Shown here: piece by piece, positions 1 through 7,072 of the stretch
Position numbering within the stretch: position 1 is the first letter of the stretch
Layout of the letters: the number at the start of each line of letters is the position of its first letter
DNA from: Komagataeibacter kakiaceti JCM 25156
GTDB lineage: Bacteria > Pseudomonadota > Alphaproteobacteria > Acetobacterales > Acetobacteraceae
Direction: 5' to 3'
Length of the DNA: 29,863 nt
Assembly: GCF_000613305.1 (NCBI RefSeq)
Contig: NZ_BAIO01000008.1
Coordinates: forward strand, 1-29,863
The notes under the pieces: generated by a model
What the model was told of the DNA's origin: nothing
Seen by the model: the letters and a program-made list of their open reading frames with translations, nothing else
Databases searched by the model: none
Translations under genes and position numbers: made by a program

Positions 1-486
1 CGACAGGCCAGTCGGCGGTCGCGCCGCCTGCAGCGGTCGACCGGTCTCAGCCATTCTGATCGGATCCGCGGTTTTCGGCCCCGAACACCCTGGGGGCCAG
101 CAGCGGACAGGCGCCCGAAGCGGGCAGTTCGTCCATCCTCAGCGAAAAACCGCGCCGCCTGACACAGACCATATTAAGGCGTTGGCGCATCATATAACAC
201 GTCGTATCACGTTAACGAGTTTTGGAGAACGGAAAAGCGCCCGATTGATCCCGAAAGGCGTGGTTTTCCGGACTTTCTGCCCCCTCCCCTCCCCGCCGGC
301 AAAATCCGACCAATCAAAAAACTACTTCCGATAAGTTATCTTGTCGGAAGTAGATGAAAAATTCCAAAATGCCTGCTAAAATTCCGAAATGTGCCTGTTT
401 CCGAGCCTTTTCGCCAAGCCTGTCTGCGGACCCCTTCCCTGCTGCCCAGGTGACGGCCAGGGACCATACGCGCAGGCAACCCTGCC
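1..486. other. Left-edge region without a confident gene
   Basis: No reading frame here looks like a recognisable protein. A minus-strand frame beginning with an ATG at 54 runs off the left edge, but only about 18 codons are visible and it cannot be judged. The stretch at 181-360 is more AT-rich than its surroundings and contains the hairpin listed separately at 322-353. It probably includes the promoter of the recombinase that begins at 487. Confidence 0.5.
322..353. repeat. Perfect 10-bp inverted repeat upstream of recombinase
   Basis: The arms CTACTTCCGA (322-331) and TCGGAAGTAG (344-353) are exact reverse complements around a 12-base spacer. The inner bases 330-340 (GATAAGTTATC) form a smaller near-palindrome. 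It lies about 130 bases before the recombinase start. It could be a recombinase binding site, an operator or a hairpin; the sequence does not decide between them. The 10-mer ATAAGTTATC also occurs in the origin region at 20381-20390. Confidence 0.5.
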
Positions 487-1931
487 ATGCTGAGCGACGT
501 CCGGATCCTCGGCACCAGCAGGCGCGCGCAGGCCGCGCTGCATGCCCGCGTTGATCCGCTGACGCAGCAGCGTTTGGCCGAGACACAAGACCCGGCGCGC
601 TGGCGCGAAATCCTCTCGACCGCGCGTTTCACCCCACCCCTGCCCCTGCTTCTGGCCGGCATCGAATTGCCGGACGGTACCTATTCCCCGGATACCCCCC
701 TCGCCCAAGGCGTGCCGTATGCGTCGGCCGCCCAACAGATGGCTCAGGACCATGTCGCCGATATCCCATCAGGGTTTGAACTGGCCGTCGGTCTGGAAAT
801 CGATGATGGCGTGCCCAGCTTCCTGGCCTGGTTCCGGCCACTCCAGCCCGTAGAGCCCTGTCCCGGGACGGCAGACGCAGCGCCGCCTGCGCCGGTTGGC
901 CAGCCGGCCGCAACCGTCGCGCAATGGTTTTCCGCCGTCTCGGCACAGCCCGTCCCCGAACATGATGGCCGCCTGGCCACGGCCCGTCAGGCGGCCGATG
1001 CCTATATGCACCGCAGCAAGGCCGAAACACGCTGCGCACCTATCGCGCTGCCGTGCGGTCCTGGTGCCGCTGGGCTGCCGGTCATGCCCTGCCCGCCCTG
1101 CCGGCCCGCAGCGAGGATGTTGCCGCCTATCTGGCCGACATGGCGCTGCAGGGGCGCAGGACCAGCACCATCGACCTGCATCGTGCTGCCCTGCGTTACC
1201 TGCACCACCTGGCGCAGATTGCCGTACCCACCGCCCACCCGATGGTGACCGCAACGCTTGCCGGCATCCGGCGGGAGGCAAAGGAGGTGCTGCCCCGCCA
1301 GAAAACCGCGCTCACCTGGGACAGGCTGGTCCGGGTCGTCGAAGCCATCAGTTCCCATGATCTGGTCGGTGCGCGGGATCGGGCCATTCTTCTGCTCGGT
1401 TTTGCCGGTGCGTTCCGACGCTCCGAGCTTGCGGCACTGAAGGTGGACGACATCACGGTGGACGAGGATGGCATGCAGATCCGGCTGGGCCGGTCCAAGG
1501 GCGATCCCCAGCGCAAGGGTACTCTGATCGGCATCCCGCGGGGCCTGACCCGGAACTGCCCGGTTCTGGCATACGAGACCTGGCTCCGGCAGGCCGGGAT
1601 CACGGAAGGTCCGGTCTTCCGGCGCATCTGGTCCGCGCGGGGCTACAGGGCAGGCGCCACGCCCGTCGGAACCCCGCCCAGGATCGGGCCGCACGCCCTG
1701 TCGGACCGGGCGGTCACGGACATCATCCGCAAACGCTGCGGCGACACTCACCTTGAGGGGGACTTTGGCGGACACAGCCTGCGCCGCGGCGCCATCACCA
1801 CGGGCGCAAAGGACGGGTATGATCTCCTGGAACTGAAGCGCTTCTCGCGACACAAAAGCCTTCAGGTCGTCGAAACCTATATCGACGAGGCCAGCATCAA
1901 GGCCCGGCATCCGGGAAGGTCAAGATTCTGA
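487..1931 (+). pseudogene. Tyrosine recombinase/integrase, frameshifted
   Basis: Site-specific DNA recombinase of the phage-integrase (tyrosine recombinase) family. The N-terminal part reads from 487 in one frame, and the core-binding and catalytic domains continue in another frame to 1931. The change of frame falls near 1018-1028. One added base (for example an A in the A-run at 1025) gives the typical core-binding segment SKAENTLRTYRAAVRSW, and the joined length then divides exactly into 481 residues. Catalytic features are visible: arginine box I (RRSELAALKVDDI), the H-x-x-R box (GGHSLRRGA), the second histidine (SRHKSLQ) and the nucleophilic tyrosine (VVETYIDEA). The first 170 or so residues are an N-terminal extension I do not recognise, longer than in most family members. 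Two decayed copies of the 3' end lie at about 8610-8995 and 19770-19945. The family call is secure; whether the gene is truly broken or misread is open. Confidence 0.85.
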
Positions 1932-2419
1932 GCCTGTCTTGACCCCATTTTCCAGAACGCCTCCACTCGCCTTCACATGTGAAGACGCACCAGTAGACAT
2001 ATCTGCTTCATAGATCATGCCAGCCTTATTCGAAGATAATTTCTCCCCGCATGAACCGCCGGACTGGAACGTCTGACTTGGGGGATAGCGGAATGTCATC
2101 TTCGCGGCATGGAGAATCGAAAGCGGACGATATCTGTCAATCCCGGAGCGGTTCATTCTCTCAAACTCGCAACATTAAATTCGTACCAAAGACGCTGATG
2201 TAGGATGCTTGTTTGGCCACGCCGTCGTCTGTCGGCTTTGTATTGATTTGGCAGGCAGATCAAAAAGAAGTTTGGATGGATAATTTAATGGTGCAAACAG
2301 TTGAAAGCAGTATTTTCTGTGTATGTTCAAATGCACTAGGAACTCTTACTTTTAAGAAAATTATTTACCACACTATATGAAATGAATTTCATGAATGGCA
2401 GAATTTATATTATTTTGAC
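1932..2419. other. Gene-free spacer, becoming AT-rich
   Basis: No convincing coding region. A 14-bp perfect palindrome, CTTCACATGTGAAG, lies at 1971-1984 just after the recombinase. From about 2160 the base composition shifts to clearly AT-rich and stays so through the next two genes, marking the edge of a segment with a different origin. A minus-strand 78-codon open frame (1920-2156) has no family resemblance and no good ribosome site, and I do not call it a gene. Confidence 0.5.
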
Positions 2420-2842
2420 TTATTTTTTATTCTTTAATTTAAACGCATGAGCAATCGAAGATCCAAATTTCTCGAATGGGAATGATATAAACAGCGCAGC
2501 CAATGCGGCTCCGGCTAATGAAATAGCTAAGGAACTATTCTCTTTTGTAATTCGATCTACTTCCGTGCGATATTTTTTTGTTATCACGCCTCTTTCTTTT
2601 AAAAAAAGAATTTTTGTTTCAACATCCCTCAACAATTCACTTGGTGTTATACACATCACTTCGGCAGCAGCGGCTAATTGCTCGACAGTCATAGCAGTTT
2701 CACCGTTTTCAATGCGCGACCAAGTTGACGTATTTACTCCAGCTTCTCTCGCTATATCGCCTTGTGAAAGGGTTTGCTTCTTTCGATAGAACTGCAGAAC
2801 CGCGCCCAAGACAGCAGGATAAGAAGTGATAATTTCAGGCAC
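2420..2842 (-). CDS. XRE-family regulator with C-terminal membrane segment
   Basis: Probable DNA-binding regulator of about 140 residues. The N-terminal half is a Cro/CI-type helix-turn-helix: LSQGDIAREAGVNTSTWSRI is the classic recognition helix pair, followed by ENGETAMTVEQLAAAAEV. The middle is charged and possibly coiled. Near the C-terminus, SLAISLAGAALAALFISFPF is hydrophobic enough to span a membrane, followed by a lysine-rich end, so the protein may be membrane-tethered, which is unusual for an XRE regulator. I prefer the GTG at 2842 because GGAG sits eight bases upstream; a TTG at 2854 is the alternative. It is divergent from the gene at 2944 across a short operator-like intergenic region, which suggests it controls that gene and itself. 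Composition is AT-rich, unlike most of the window. Confidence 0.75.
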   Translation of the reverse strand: MPEIITSYPAVLGAVLQFYRKKQTLSQGDIAREAGVNTSTWSRIENGETAMTVEQLAAAAEVMCITPSELLRDVETKILFLKERGVITKKYRTEVDRITKENSSLAISLAGAALAALFISFPFEKFGSSIAHAFKLKNKK

Positions 2843-2854
2843 GCTGTTCTCCAA

Positions 2855-2943
2855 AAAAGGAAATTTGCAATTTAGGGAAATTCCCCATATAGGGTATAGC
2901 TTGCGCTCGAAAACTCAAGAGCAAACATGGTGGGAGAAGGAAT
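2855..2943. promoter_or_regulatory. Divergent promoter region with palindromic operator candidate
   Basis: This 90-base region separates the XRE regulator from the divergent 235-residue gene. It holds an 11-bp palindrome GGGAAATTCCC at 2875-2885 and a nearby second AGGG-type half site (2891-2894). It is a reasonable binding site for the XRE protein. The downstream gene has a strong ribosome site (GGGAGAAGGA) just before its ATG. Confidence 0.45.
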
Positions 2944-3651
2944 ATGAGTTCACAAACTGGGGACGAGGTGCACAACAGGGACCAGCTTTCGACAAAGATA
3001 GGGACATCTGCAGATGCTGCGGAAACAAAGAATAGTGACCAAAATTCAAACCCTTGGTCCCCGCACACTTACGCGGACAACCTTCTTGAAGCCGTAAAAG
3101 AAGTTTTTTCTAATTCGCCAGGTCGAACAAACCGCGAATGGACACGAGGTGTCTTGACGGCCATTACTTTGGCAGGTCAACGGACAGCCCAGCAAAAAGC
3201 ATACCCGTCTAACGAACCCGTCAACATATCTGCTCGATATCACGGTGCAACAGATCTTATGAAGGAGGCACAGGAGAAGACCCCTGAACTGTCCGGATTG
3301 ACAATCATAGAGACAGGTCACACTCCGCCACTCGACGCGGCCATTTATGATCCGTCAGGCCAACGTGTCGTCATTGCAGAGCCGGAACAGGGTGGCCCTA
3401 AGGCTAGGGCAACCGATAACAGAAAACTCGTCCAAGTAGACCACGGAGAGATTGCAGTATCCGTTTTTCGACCAAGCTCAAAGAAGGACGCAGCATCGGC
3501 CCAGAAAGCAGCCAGACAACAGCTTGGACAACGCATAGCTCCATCAATATCTTTAGGTATTCATATCCCAAAAAAGGGTAAGATGTCTGATTTTGAAATT
3601 ATGAACATTGATCGAATTAATTTTCCGCCAACTACGCCTCCTTTAGGTTAA
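2944..3651 (+). CDS. Hypothetical protein, partner of divergent XRE regulator
   Basis: A 235-residue protein I do not recognise. The first 50 or so residues are polar and low in complexity (many N, D, T, S), probably disordered. A compact segment follows around residues 55-90 (NSPGRTNREWTRGVLTAITL), then a mixed alpha/beta-looking region with repeated V-V-I-A and I-A-V-S strands (about residues 140-175). The last 30 residues are proline-rich. There are no membrane segments, signal peptide, Walker motif or metal-binding HExxH motif. The start is well supported by GGGAGAAGGA seven bases upstream. It is AT-rich like its divergent XRE neighbour, so the pair probably arrived together. Function unknown; a toxin, immunity or phage-derived role is possible but nothing in the sequence proves it. 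Confidence 0.7.
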   Translation: MSSQTGDEVHNRDQLSTKIGTSADAAETKNSDQNSNPWSPHTYADNLLEAVKEVFSNSPGRTNREWTRGVLTAITLAGQRTAQQKAYPSNEPVNISARYHGATDLMKEAQEKTPELSGLTIIETGHTPPLDAAIYDPSGQRVVIAEPEQGGPKARATDNRKLVQVDHGEIAVSVFRPSSKKDAASAQKAARQQLGQRIAPSISLGIHIPKKGKMSDFEIMNIDRINFPPTTPPLG

Positions 3652-3689
3652 TTCGATTAATCAGCGGCGCGTTTTTGTCCGCTTATGGG

Positions 3690-3785
3690 AACAAGATGAT
3701 GCGCTCGCCATGTCCGCAAAGAGGCGACTACAGCCTGTCTGCTGCCATTCATTGAGCAGGAAGGCTGTTTACAGAGGAAGGAGGC
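3690..3785. repeat. Dispersed hairpin repeat, copy A (degenerate)
   Basis: About 55 bases here (centred on 3727-3775) align with a similar element at 5371-5425, sharing the blocks GCGACT, GCCTGTCTGCT, CA(T/C)TGAGCAG and ACAGA/GCAGA. In this copy the stem is imperfect (AGCC...GGCT outside, CTGCT...AGCAG inside). The two copies are in the same orientation and bracket the acetyltransferase and ccdAB genes. Confidence 0.5.
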
Positions 3786-3854
3786 ATTGAATGGTCGCTC
3801 AAGAGCAAACGTACACTGGAGTCATTATCGACGGAGATCTCCGATGATCGGAAA

Positions 3855-4495
3855 TCAGCGCGGTTTCTGTCTGACCATGATCCAGTTCGGGAAACTACGG
3901 CCATTGATGGCAATGGGTTCGTCGTTCGTCACCTGAAATCCCAGCTTCTCATAGAAGGTCACATTTTGAGGTTTCTGGGTAACAAGTGATGCCGGGAATG
4001 GGGATGTATCCACTACGTATGACAGTTCGCGCCGCAATATGCTGGAACCCAACCCGCGCCCCTGGCAATCGGCACGAACAACCATATTATTGAGATACCA
4101 ACTTGGGTGCCCATTCAGGCATGCTTTCCGCCGGGCCTCGATCATGTTGATGACTTTCAACGTGCATCGAAAGGTCTCCAACCCATGGCGGAAGGGCAAC
4201 GCCAGAAGACCATGACGTGCCAACAGAGCAGGAGATGCTTCAGGAGAGCCGGGTGGGTGCCAGAACCCCATGGCGGCAACCCTTTCCCTATGGTCACGCG
4301 CCGCAAAACTCCGTCCCAGCGCGAACTGGACGCCAAGGTTCGCCTTCATCAGCCACATCAGCGCGCGCGCCGGGTTACGGCATTGGGATAGAGGAAAACA
4401 TGGGCCGGATTGTCAAAAAAAGCCTGGGTGAGGAGAACAGAGACTTCATCGCGATCGAAAATGGTCAGGACCGCATCACTGAAAGCACCTATCAT
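3855..4495 (-). pseudogene. GNAT N-acetyltransferase, frameshifted
   Basis: Acetyl-CoA-dependent N-acetyltransferase of the GNAT superfamily; substrate not predictable. The acetyl-CoA binding motif A is clear (NNMVVRADCQGRGLGSSILR, with Q-x-x-G-x-G), followed by the C-terminal motif B (FYEKLGFQV). The longest uninterrupted frame starts only at 4358, but a second frame reads 4495 to about 4371 and encodes a plausible N-terminus (MIGAFSDAVLTIFDRDEV) with AAGGA five bases before its ATG. The two meet at the GC-dinucleotide run 4361-4371. One added base gives exactly 213 residues, a normal length for the family. So this is one gene with a frame disruption, real or technical. Regions 4496-4687 and 3786-3854 appear empty. 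Confidence 0.75.
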
Positions 4496-4687
4496 AGTAT
4501 CCTTCATTTCAAGGCAGTCATTAGTTGACGTTCTATTGATCTCCCAATCTTTACATCTCTTTGGGCTCCCTTCAGAATTGAATCCGTTTTTTCAAGAGAA
4601 GTCACCATCACGAATATCTGCTTTCTGGTTTATCTGGAATGACCTCAATGTCCGAAATGAAGGCATAAGCCAGATCACCATCGCGTT

Positions 4688-4993
4688 TCAGAAACCTGTG
4701 AGAAGGAGATCAAGCGCCTGAGTAATTTCGTCCTGGCAAAGCGACAATGAAGCAATGATCTTCTTCAGATCACGGTCAGGAACTGCGGCCATAAACTGCG
4801 TCATCATGACAAAGGGACAATCGTCAACCATAAACACCGGGTTCAGCCTCTTTGCAGGCTTTGGTGCGGTTCCCTGCGGCAGCAGCGGAACAACGACACG
4901 GGTACCCAGAGCATCCAGAAGATCTGCCTGCACATCCAGAACGAAACGTGCTTCTCCCCGTCCGGCCAGACGATACACATCAAAACGGGCCAC
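4688..4993 (-). CDS. ccdB: CcdB-family toxin
   Basis: Toxin of a type II toxin-antitoxin system, 101 residues, the usual CcdB length. CcdB proteins poison DNA gyrase. The N-terminus (ARFDVYRL followed by FVLDVQADLLDALGTRVVVPLLP) and the middle (LNPVFMVDDCPFVMMTQFMAAVP) match the CcdB fold pattern of strand, helix and the conserved VVVPL strand. The C-terminal end is LLLTGF, where the F-plasmid protein ends in W-G-I, so the gyrase-contact tail differs. The start is a GTG immediately after the stop codon of ccdA, with no gap, so the two are translationally coupled. It probably helps maintain the plasmid by post-segregational killing. Confidence 0.88.
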   Translation of the reverse strand: MARFDVYRLAGRGEARFVLDVQADLLDALGTRVVVPLLPQGTAPKPAKRLNPVFMVDDCPFVMMTQFMAAVPDRDLKKIIASLSLCQDEITQALDLLLTGF

Positions 4994-5239
4994 TTAGAAG
5001 TTCCGATAGTCCGCCAGGGGAAGCCCGTTCTCTTCAACATATTGCCGTGAAGCTTCGAGGGAAGCGCGATTGTCTGCCAGCCATTGCTGAGCACGGATCG
5101 ACGCGATCGCTGACTTAAGCCCCTGCTCGCAGGCCTGCGATATATTGAGATCTAATGACTTGGCTTCTTCGAGCAACTGAACGGGTAGCGTCACATTTGT
5201 GGGGCGACGTGATGGAGTGCCGGAATGCACGCGAACCAT
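4994..5239 (-). CDS. ccdA: CcdA-family antitoxin
   Basis: Antitoxin of 81 residues partnering CcdB. The N-terminal part has the ribbon-helix-helix pattern (RRPTNVTLPVQLLEEAKSLD), which in this family binds the operon's own operator. The C-terminal part (RAQQWLADNRASLEASRQYV followed by ENGLPLADYRNF) is the acidic, flexible segment that wraps the toxin and ends in the family's typical G-L-P-L-x-x-Y-R. The ribosome site TAGGAG lies eight bases before the ATG at 5239. It is first in the operon, as expected for antitoxin excess. An inverted repeat upstream at 5274-5289 is a candidate operator. Confidence 0.9.
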   Translation of the reverse strand: MVRVHSGTPSRRPTNVTLPVQLLEEAKSLDLNISQACEQGLKSAIASIRAQQWLADNRASLEASRQYVEENGLPLADYRNF

Positions 5240-5273
5240 AGCTTTGCTCCTATAGACTGGTGGCCAAGATATA

Positions 5274-5289
5274 GCACATGTTTATGTGC
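5274..5289. promoter_or_regulatory. Operator candidate upstream of ccdAB
   Basis: The arms GCACAT (5274-5279) and ATGTGC (5284-5289) form a perfect inverted repeat around GTTT, about 35 bases upstream of ccdA. On the minus strand it overlaps a TGCTATAT that could be an extended -10 element. An autoregulatory site for the ribbon-helix-helix domain of CcdA is the natural reading. Confidence 0.45.
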
Positions 5290-5377
5290 ATTTGTATGCC
5301 CATATTTTTGCGCAACGGTATGACCGCTTTCGGAAGGCCTCGACGGCTTTTCTTATGACCCACATGAAAGCGACTGC

Positions 5378-5413
5378 TGCCTGTCTGCTCCTGCATCACT
5401 GAGCAGACAGGCA
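5378..5413. terminator. Strong 13-bp hairpin, copy B of dispersed repeat
   Basis: The arms TGCCTGTCTGCTC (5378-5390) and GAGCAGACAGGCA (5401-5413) are perfect reverse complements with a 10-base loop. It lies between the HxlR gene (which ends at 5454 on the minus strand) and the ccdAB promoter, so it could terminate HxlR transcription, though no T-run follows on either strand. The surrounding 55 bases are related to the element at 3727-3775, so it may instead be a mobile-repeat or recombination remnant. Confidence 0.45.
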
Positions 5414-5453
5414 GGTTGCTGCAGAAACTATCCATAACGCTTAGCCGTTAATC

Positions 5454-5816
5454 TCAATCAGCGGCTGTGTTCCGCTGGACAGAATGGGCATAGCGATCTC
5501 CCCAGGTCTTGAGCGCCTGAATGACCGGCTTCAGCGTCTTGCCCAACTCGGTCAGGGCATATTCCACATGTGGCGGCACCTCAGGGAAGACAGTGCGTGA
5601 CACCAGGCCGTCGGCCTCGAGTTCGCGCAACTGGTTGGTCAGCATCCGCTGTGTGACGTTGGGCAGGCGGCGGCGCAGTTCGCCGAACCGCAGCACCCCG
5701 TCCTCGAACAGGTGATACAGGATCAGCGCCTTCCACTTGCCCCCGAACAGTTCGAGCGTGGCTTCCACCGTGCAGCCGGGGCTGCAGGCCAGCGTGGTGT
5801 GACGGATGCGGGGCAT
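5454..5816 (-). CDS. HxlR-type winged-helix transcriptional regulator
   Basis: A 120-residue MarR-like regulator of the HxlR family. The winged helix is clear: [20 protein letters not shown], then [20 protein letters not shown] and the wing [20 protein letters not shown]. Two cysteines near the N-terminus (C-S-P-G-C, residues 11 and 15) precede the domain; several HxlR/YodB-type proteins sense quinones, aldehydes or disulfide stress through such cysteines. It is divergent from an Old Yellow Enzyme and an aldehyde dehydrogenase, the usual targets of such sensors, with an inverted repeat between them. AGGA lies eight bases before the ATG. Function as an electrophile-responsive repressor is inferred from context. 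Confidence 0.88.
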   Translation of the reverse strand: MPRIRHTTLACSPGCTVEATLELFGGKWKALILYHLFEDGVLRFGELRRRLPNVTQRMLTNQLRELEADGLVSRTVFPEVPPHVEYALTELGKTLKPVIQALKTWGDRYAHSVQRNTAAD

Positions 5817-5846
5817 GGTATCATTCCTGACACTAGTGGCGGTTTA

Positions 5847-5864
5847 TGTGCGTTTTTGCGCACA
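5847..5864. promoter_or_regulatory. Operator candidate between HxlR gene and reductase gene
   Basis: The inverted repeat TGTGCG (5847-5852) and CGCACA (5859-5864) around TTTTTG lies in the 115-base region between the divergent genes. Its position fits a binding site for the HxlR regulator controlling both directions. Confidence 0.45.
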
Positions 5865-5931
5865 CCGCAGGCTGGGTCAATGTTTACATGCGGGCCGGAC
5901 GGATGGCCTGCATTTGTGAACAGGGTTGATT

Positions 5932-7056
5932 ATGTCTTCATCTTCGTTATTCGGTCCCGTGCGACTGGGCGACCTGTCGCTGGAAAACCGGATCTTCCTG
6001 CCACCGCTGACACGCTGCCGCAGCACCCAGCCCGGCGATATTCCCAACGCGCTGATGGCCGAATATTACGCGCAGCGCACGCAGGCTGGCTTCCTGATTA
6101 CCGAAGGCACGCAGATCGAACCCCGCGGGCAGGGCTATGCCTGGACACCGGGCATCTATTCACCCGAACAGGTCGCTGGCTGGAAACTTGTCACCGACGC
6201 CGTGCACGCAAAGCGGCGGCCCATCTTCGCGCAGTTATGGCATGTCGGCCGCGTGTCCCACCGCGCATTGCAGCCCGGCCATGAGGCGCCGATCGCCCCG
6301 TCCGCCGTGGCTGCAACAGGTGTCAACGTGTTCATCCCCACGGGGCCGGGCACGGGAAAGCTGGTGCCTCCCGACATGCCGCGCGCGCTGTCCATTCCTG
6401 AAATCCATGAACTGGTGGAGATGTATGCGCAGGCGGCGCGTAATGCACTGTCCGCCGGGTTCGACGGCGTGGAGATCCACGCGGCCAATGGCTACCTGAT
6501 CAACCAGTTCCTATCCGAACGGGCCAATTTCCGCACCGATGCCTATGGCGGCAGCCTGTCCAACCGCCTGCGCTTCCTGCGCGAGGTGGTCGAGGCCGTT
6601 TCCGCCGTGGTCACGCCTGACAGGATGGGCGTGCGGTTTTCCCCGCTGTTCGGCACGACCACACAAAAGCGCGTCTATCTCGGCCTGCTGGAGGACAATC
6701 CGGCAGAGACCTACACCGCAGCCGTGCGCGTGCTGGCGGATGCGGGCATCGCCTATGTCTCGCTGGCCGAGGCCGACTGGGACAATGCGCCGGAAATGCC
6801 GGACGCCTTCCGCGCCAGCGTGCGCGACATTTTTGGCGGCCGCATCCTGTGCGCGGGCCGTTACGACCTGCACAAGGCACAGCATGTGCTGGCGCATGGC
6901 TGGGCGGACATGATCGGCTTTGGCCGGAAGTTCATCGCCAATCCGGACCTGCCCGCGCGGCTGGAACATAACTGGCCGCTCAATCCTCTGGACCCGGCGA
7001 CGATGTATGGCGGCGGCGCGCATGGCTACACCGACTACCCTTTCCATAACCAATAA
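5932..7056 (+). CDS. Old Yellow Enzyme family NADH:flavin oxidoreductase (alkene reductase)
   Basis: FMN-dependent ene-reductase of 374 residues, the normal family length. It reduces activated C=C bonds (enals, enones, quinones, sometimes nitro compounds) with NAD(P)H. Visible features: T27 in the FMN-contacting PLTRCRS segment, the conserved LWHVGRVSH strand, and the substrate-anion pair H183/N186 in IHAANGYLINQF with the proton-donor tyrosine Y188. The C-terminal GRKFIANPDLPARL binds the FMN phosphate. The H/N pair and the DAYGGSLSNRLRF signature place it in the classical OYE/NemA group. I choose the ATG at 5932 over an upstream TTG because of ACAGGG seven bases before it. It is followed after 16 bases by an aldehyde dehydrogenase in the same direction, so the two form an operon for reactive carbonyl removal. 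Confidence 0.93.
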   Translation: MSSSSLFGPVRLGDLSLENRIFLPPLTRCRSTQPGDIPNALMAEYYAQRTQAGFLITEGTQIEPRGQGYAWTPGIYSPEQVAGWKLVTDAVHAKRRPIFAQLWHVGRVSHRALQPGHEAPIAPSAVAATGVNVFIPTGPGTGKLVPPDMPRALSIPEIHELVEMYAQAARNALSAGFDGVEIHAANGYLINQFLSERANFRTDAYGGSLSNRLRFLREVVEAVSAVVTPDRMGVRFSPLFGTTTQKRVYLGLLEDNPAETYTAAVRVLADAGIAYVSLAEADWDNAPEMPDAFRASVRDIFGGRILCAGRYDLHKAQHVLAHGWADMIGFGRKFIANPDLPARLEHNWPLNPLDPATMYGGGAHGYTDYPFHNQ

Positions 7057-7072
7057 ACAGGGAAACGGACCA

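Noticed and set aside
1002..1910. Minus-strand 302-codon open frame opposite the recombinase
   Set aside because: It lies opposite the clearly identifiable recombinase catalytic domain and has arginine/glycine/proline-rich low-information composition.
1920..2156. Minus-strand 78-codon open frame
   Set aside because: No ribosome site, no family resemblance, and it overlaps the end of the recombinase.
2944..3651. Toxin or immunity function for the 235-residue protein
   Set aside because: Only the divergent XRE neighbour suggests it; no catalytic or family motif is visible.
6920..7072. N-terminal extension of the aldehyde dehydrogenase
   Set aside because: It overlaps the reductase coding sequence in another frame; the protein family starts near the ATG at 7073.
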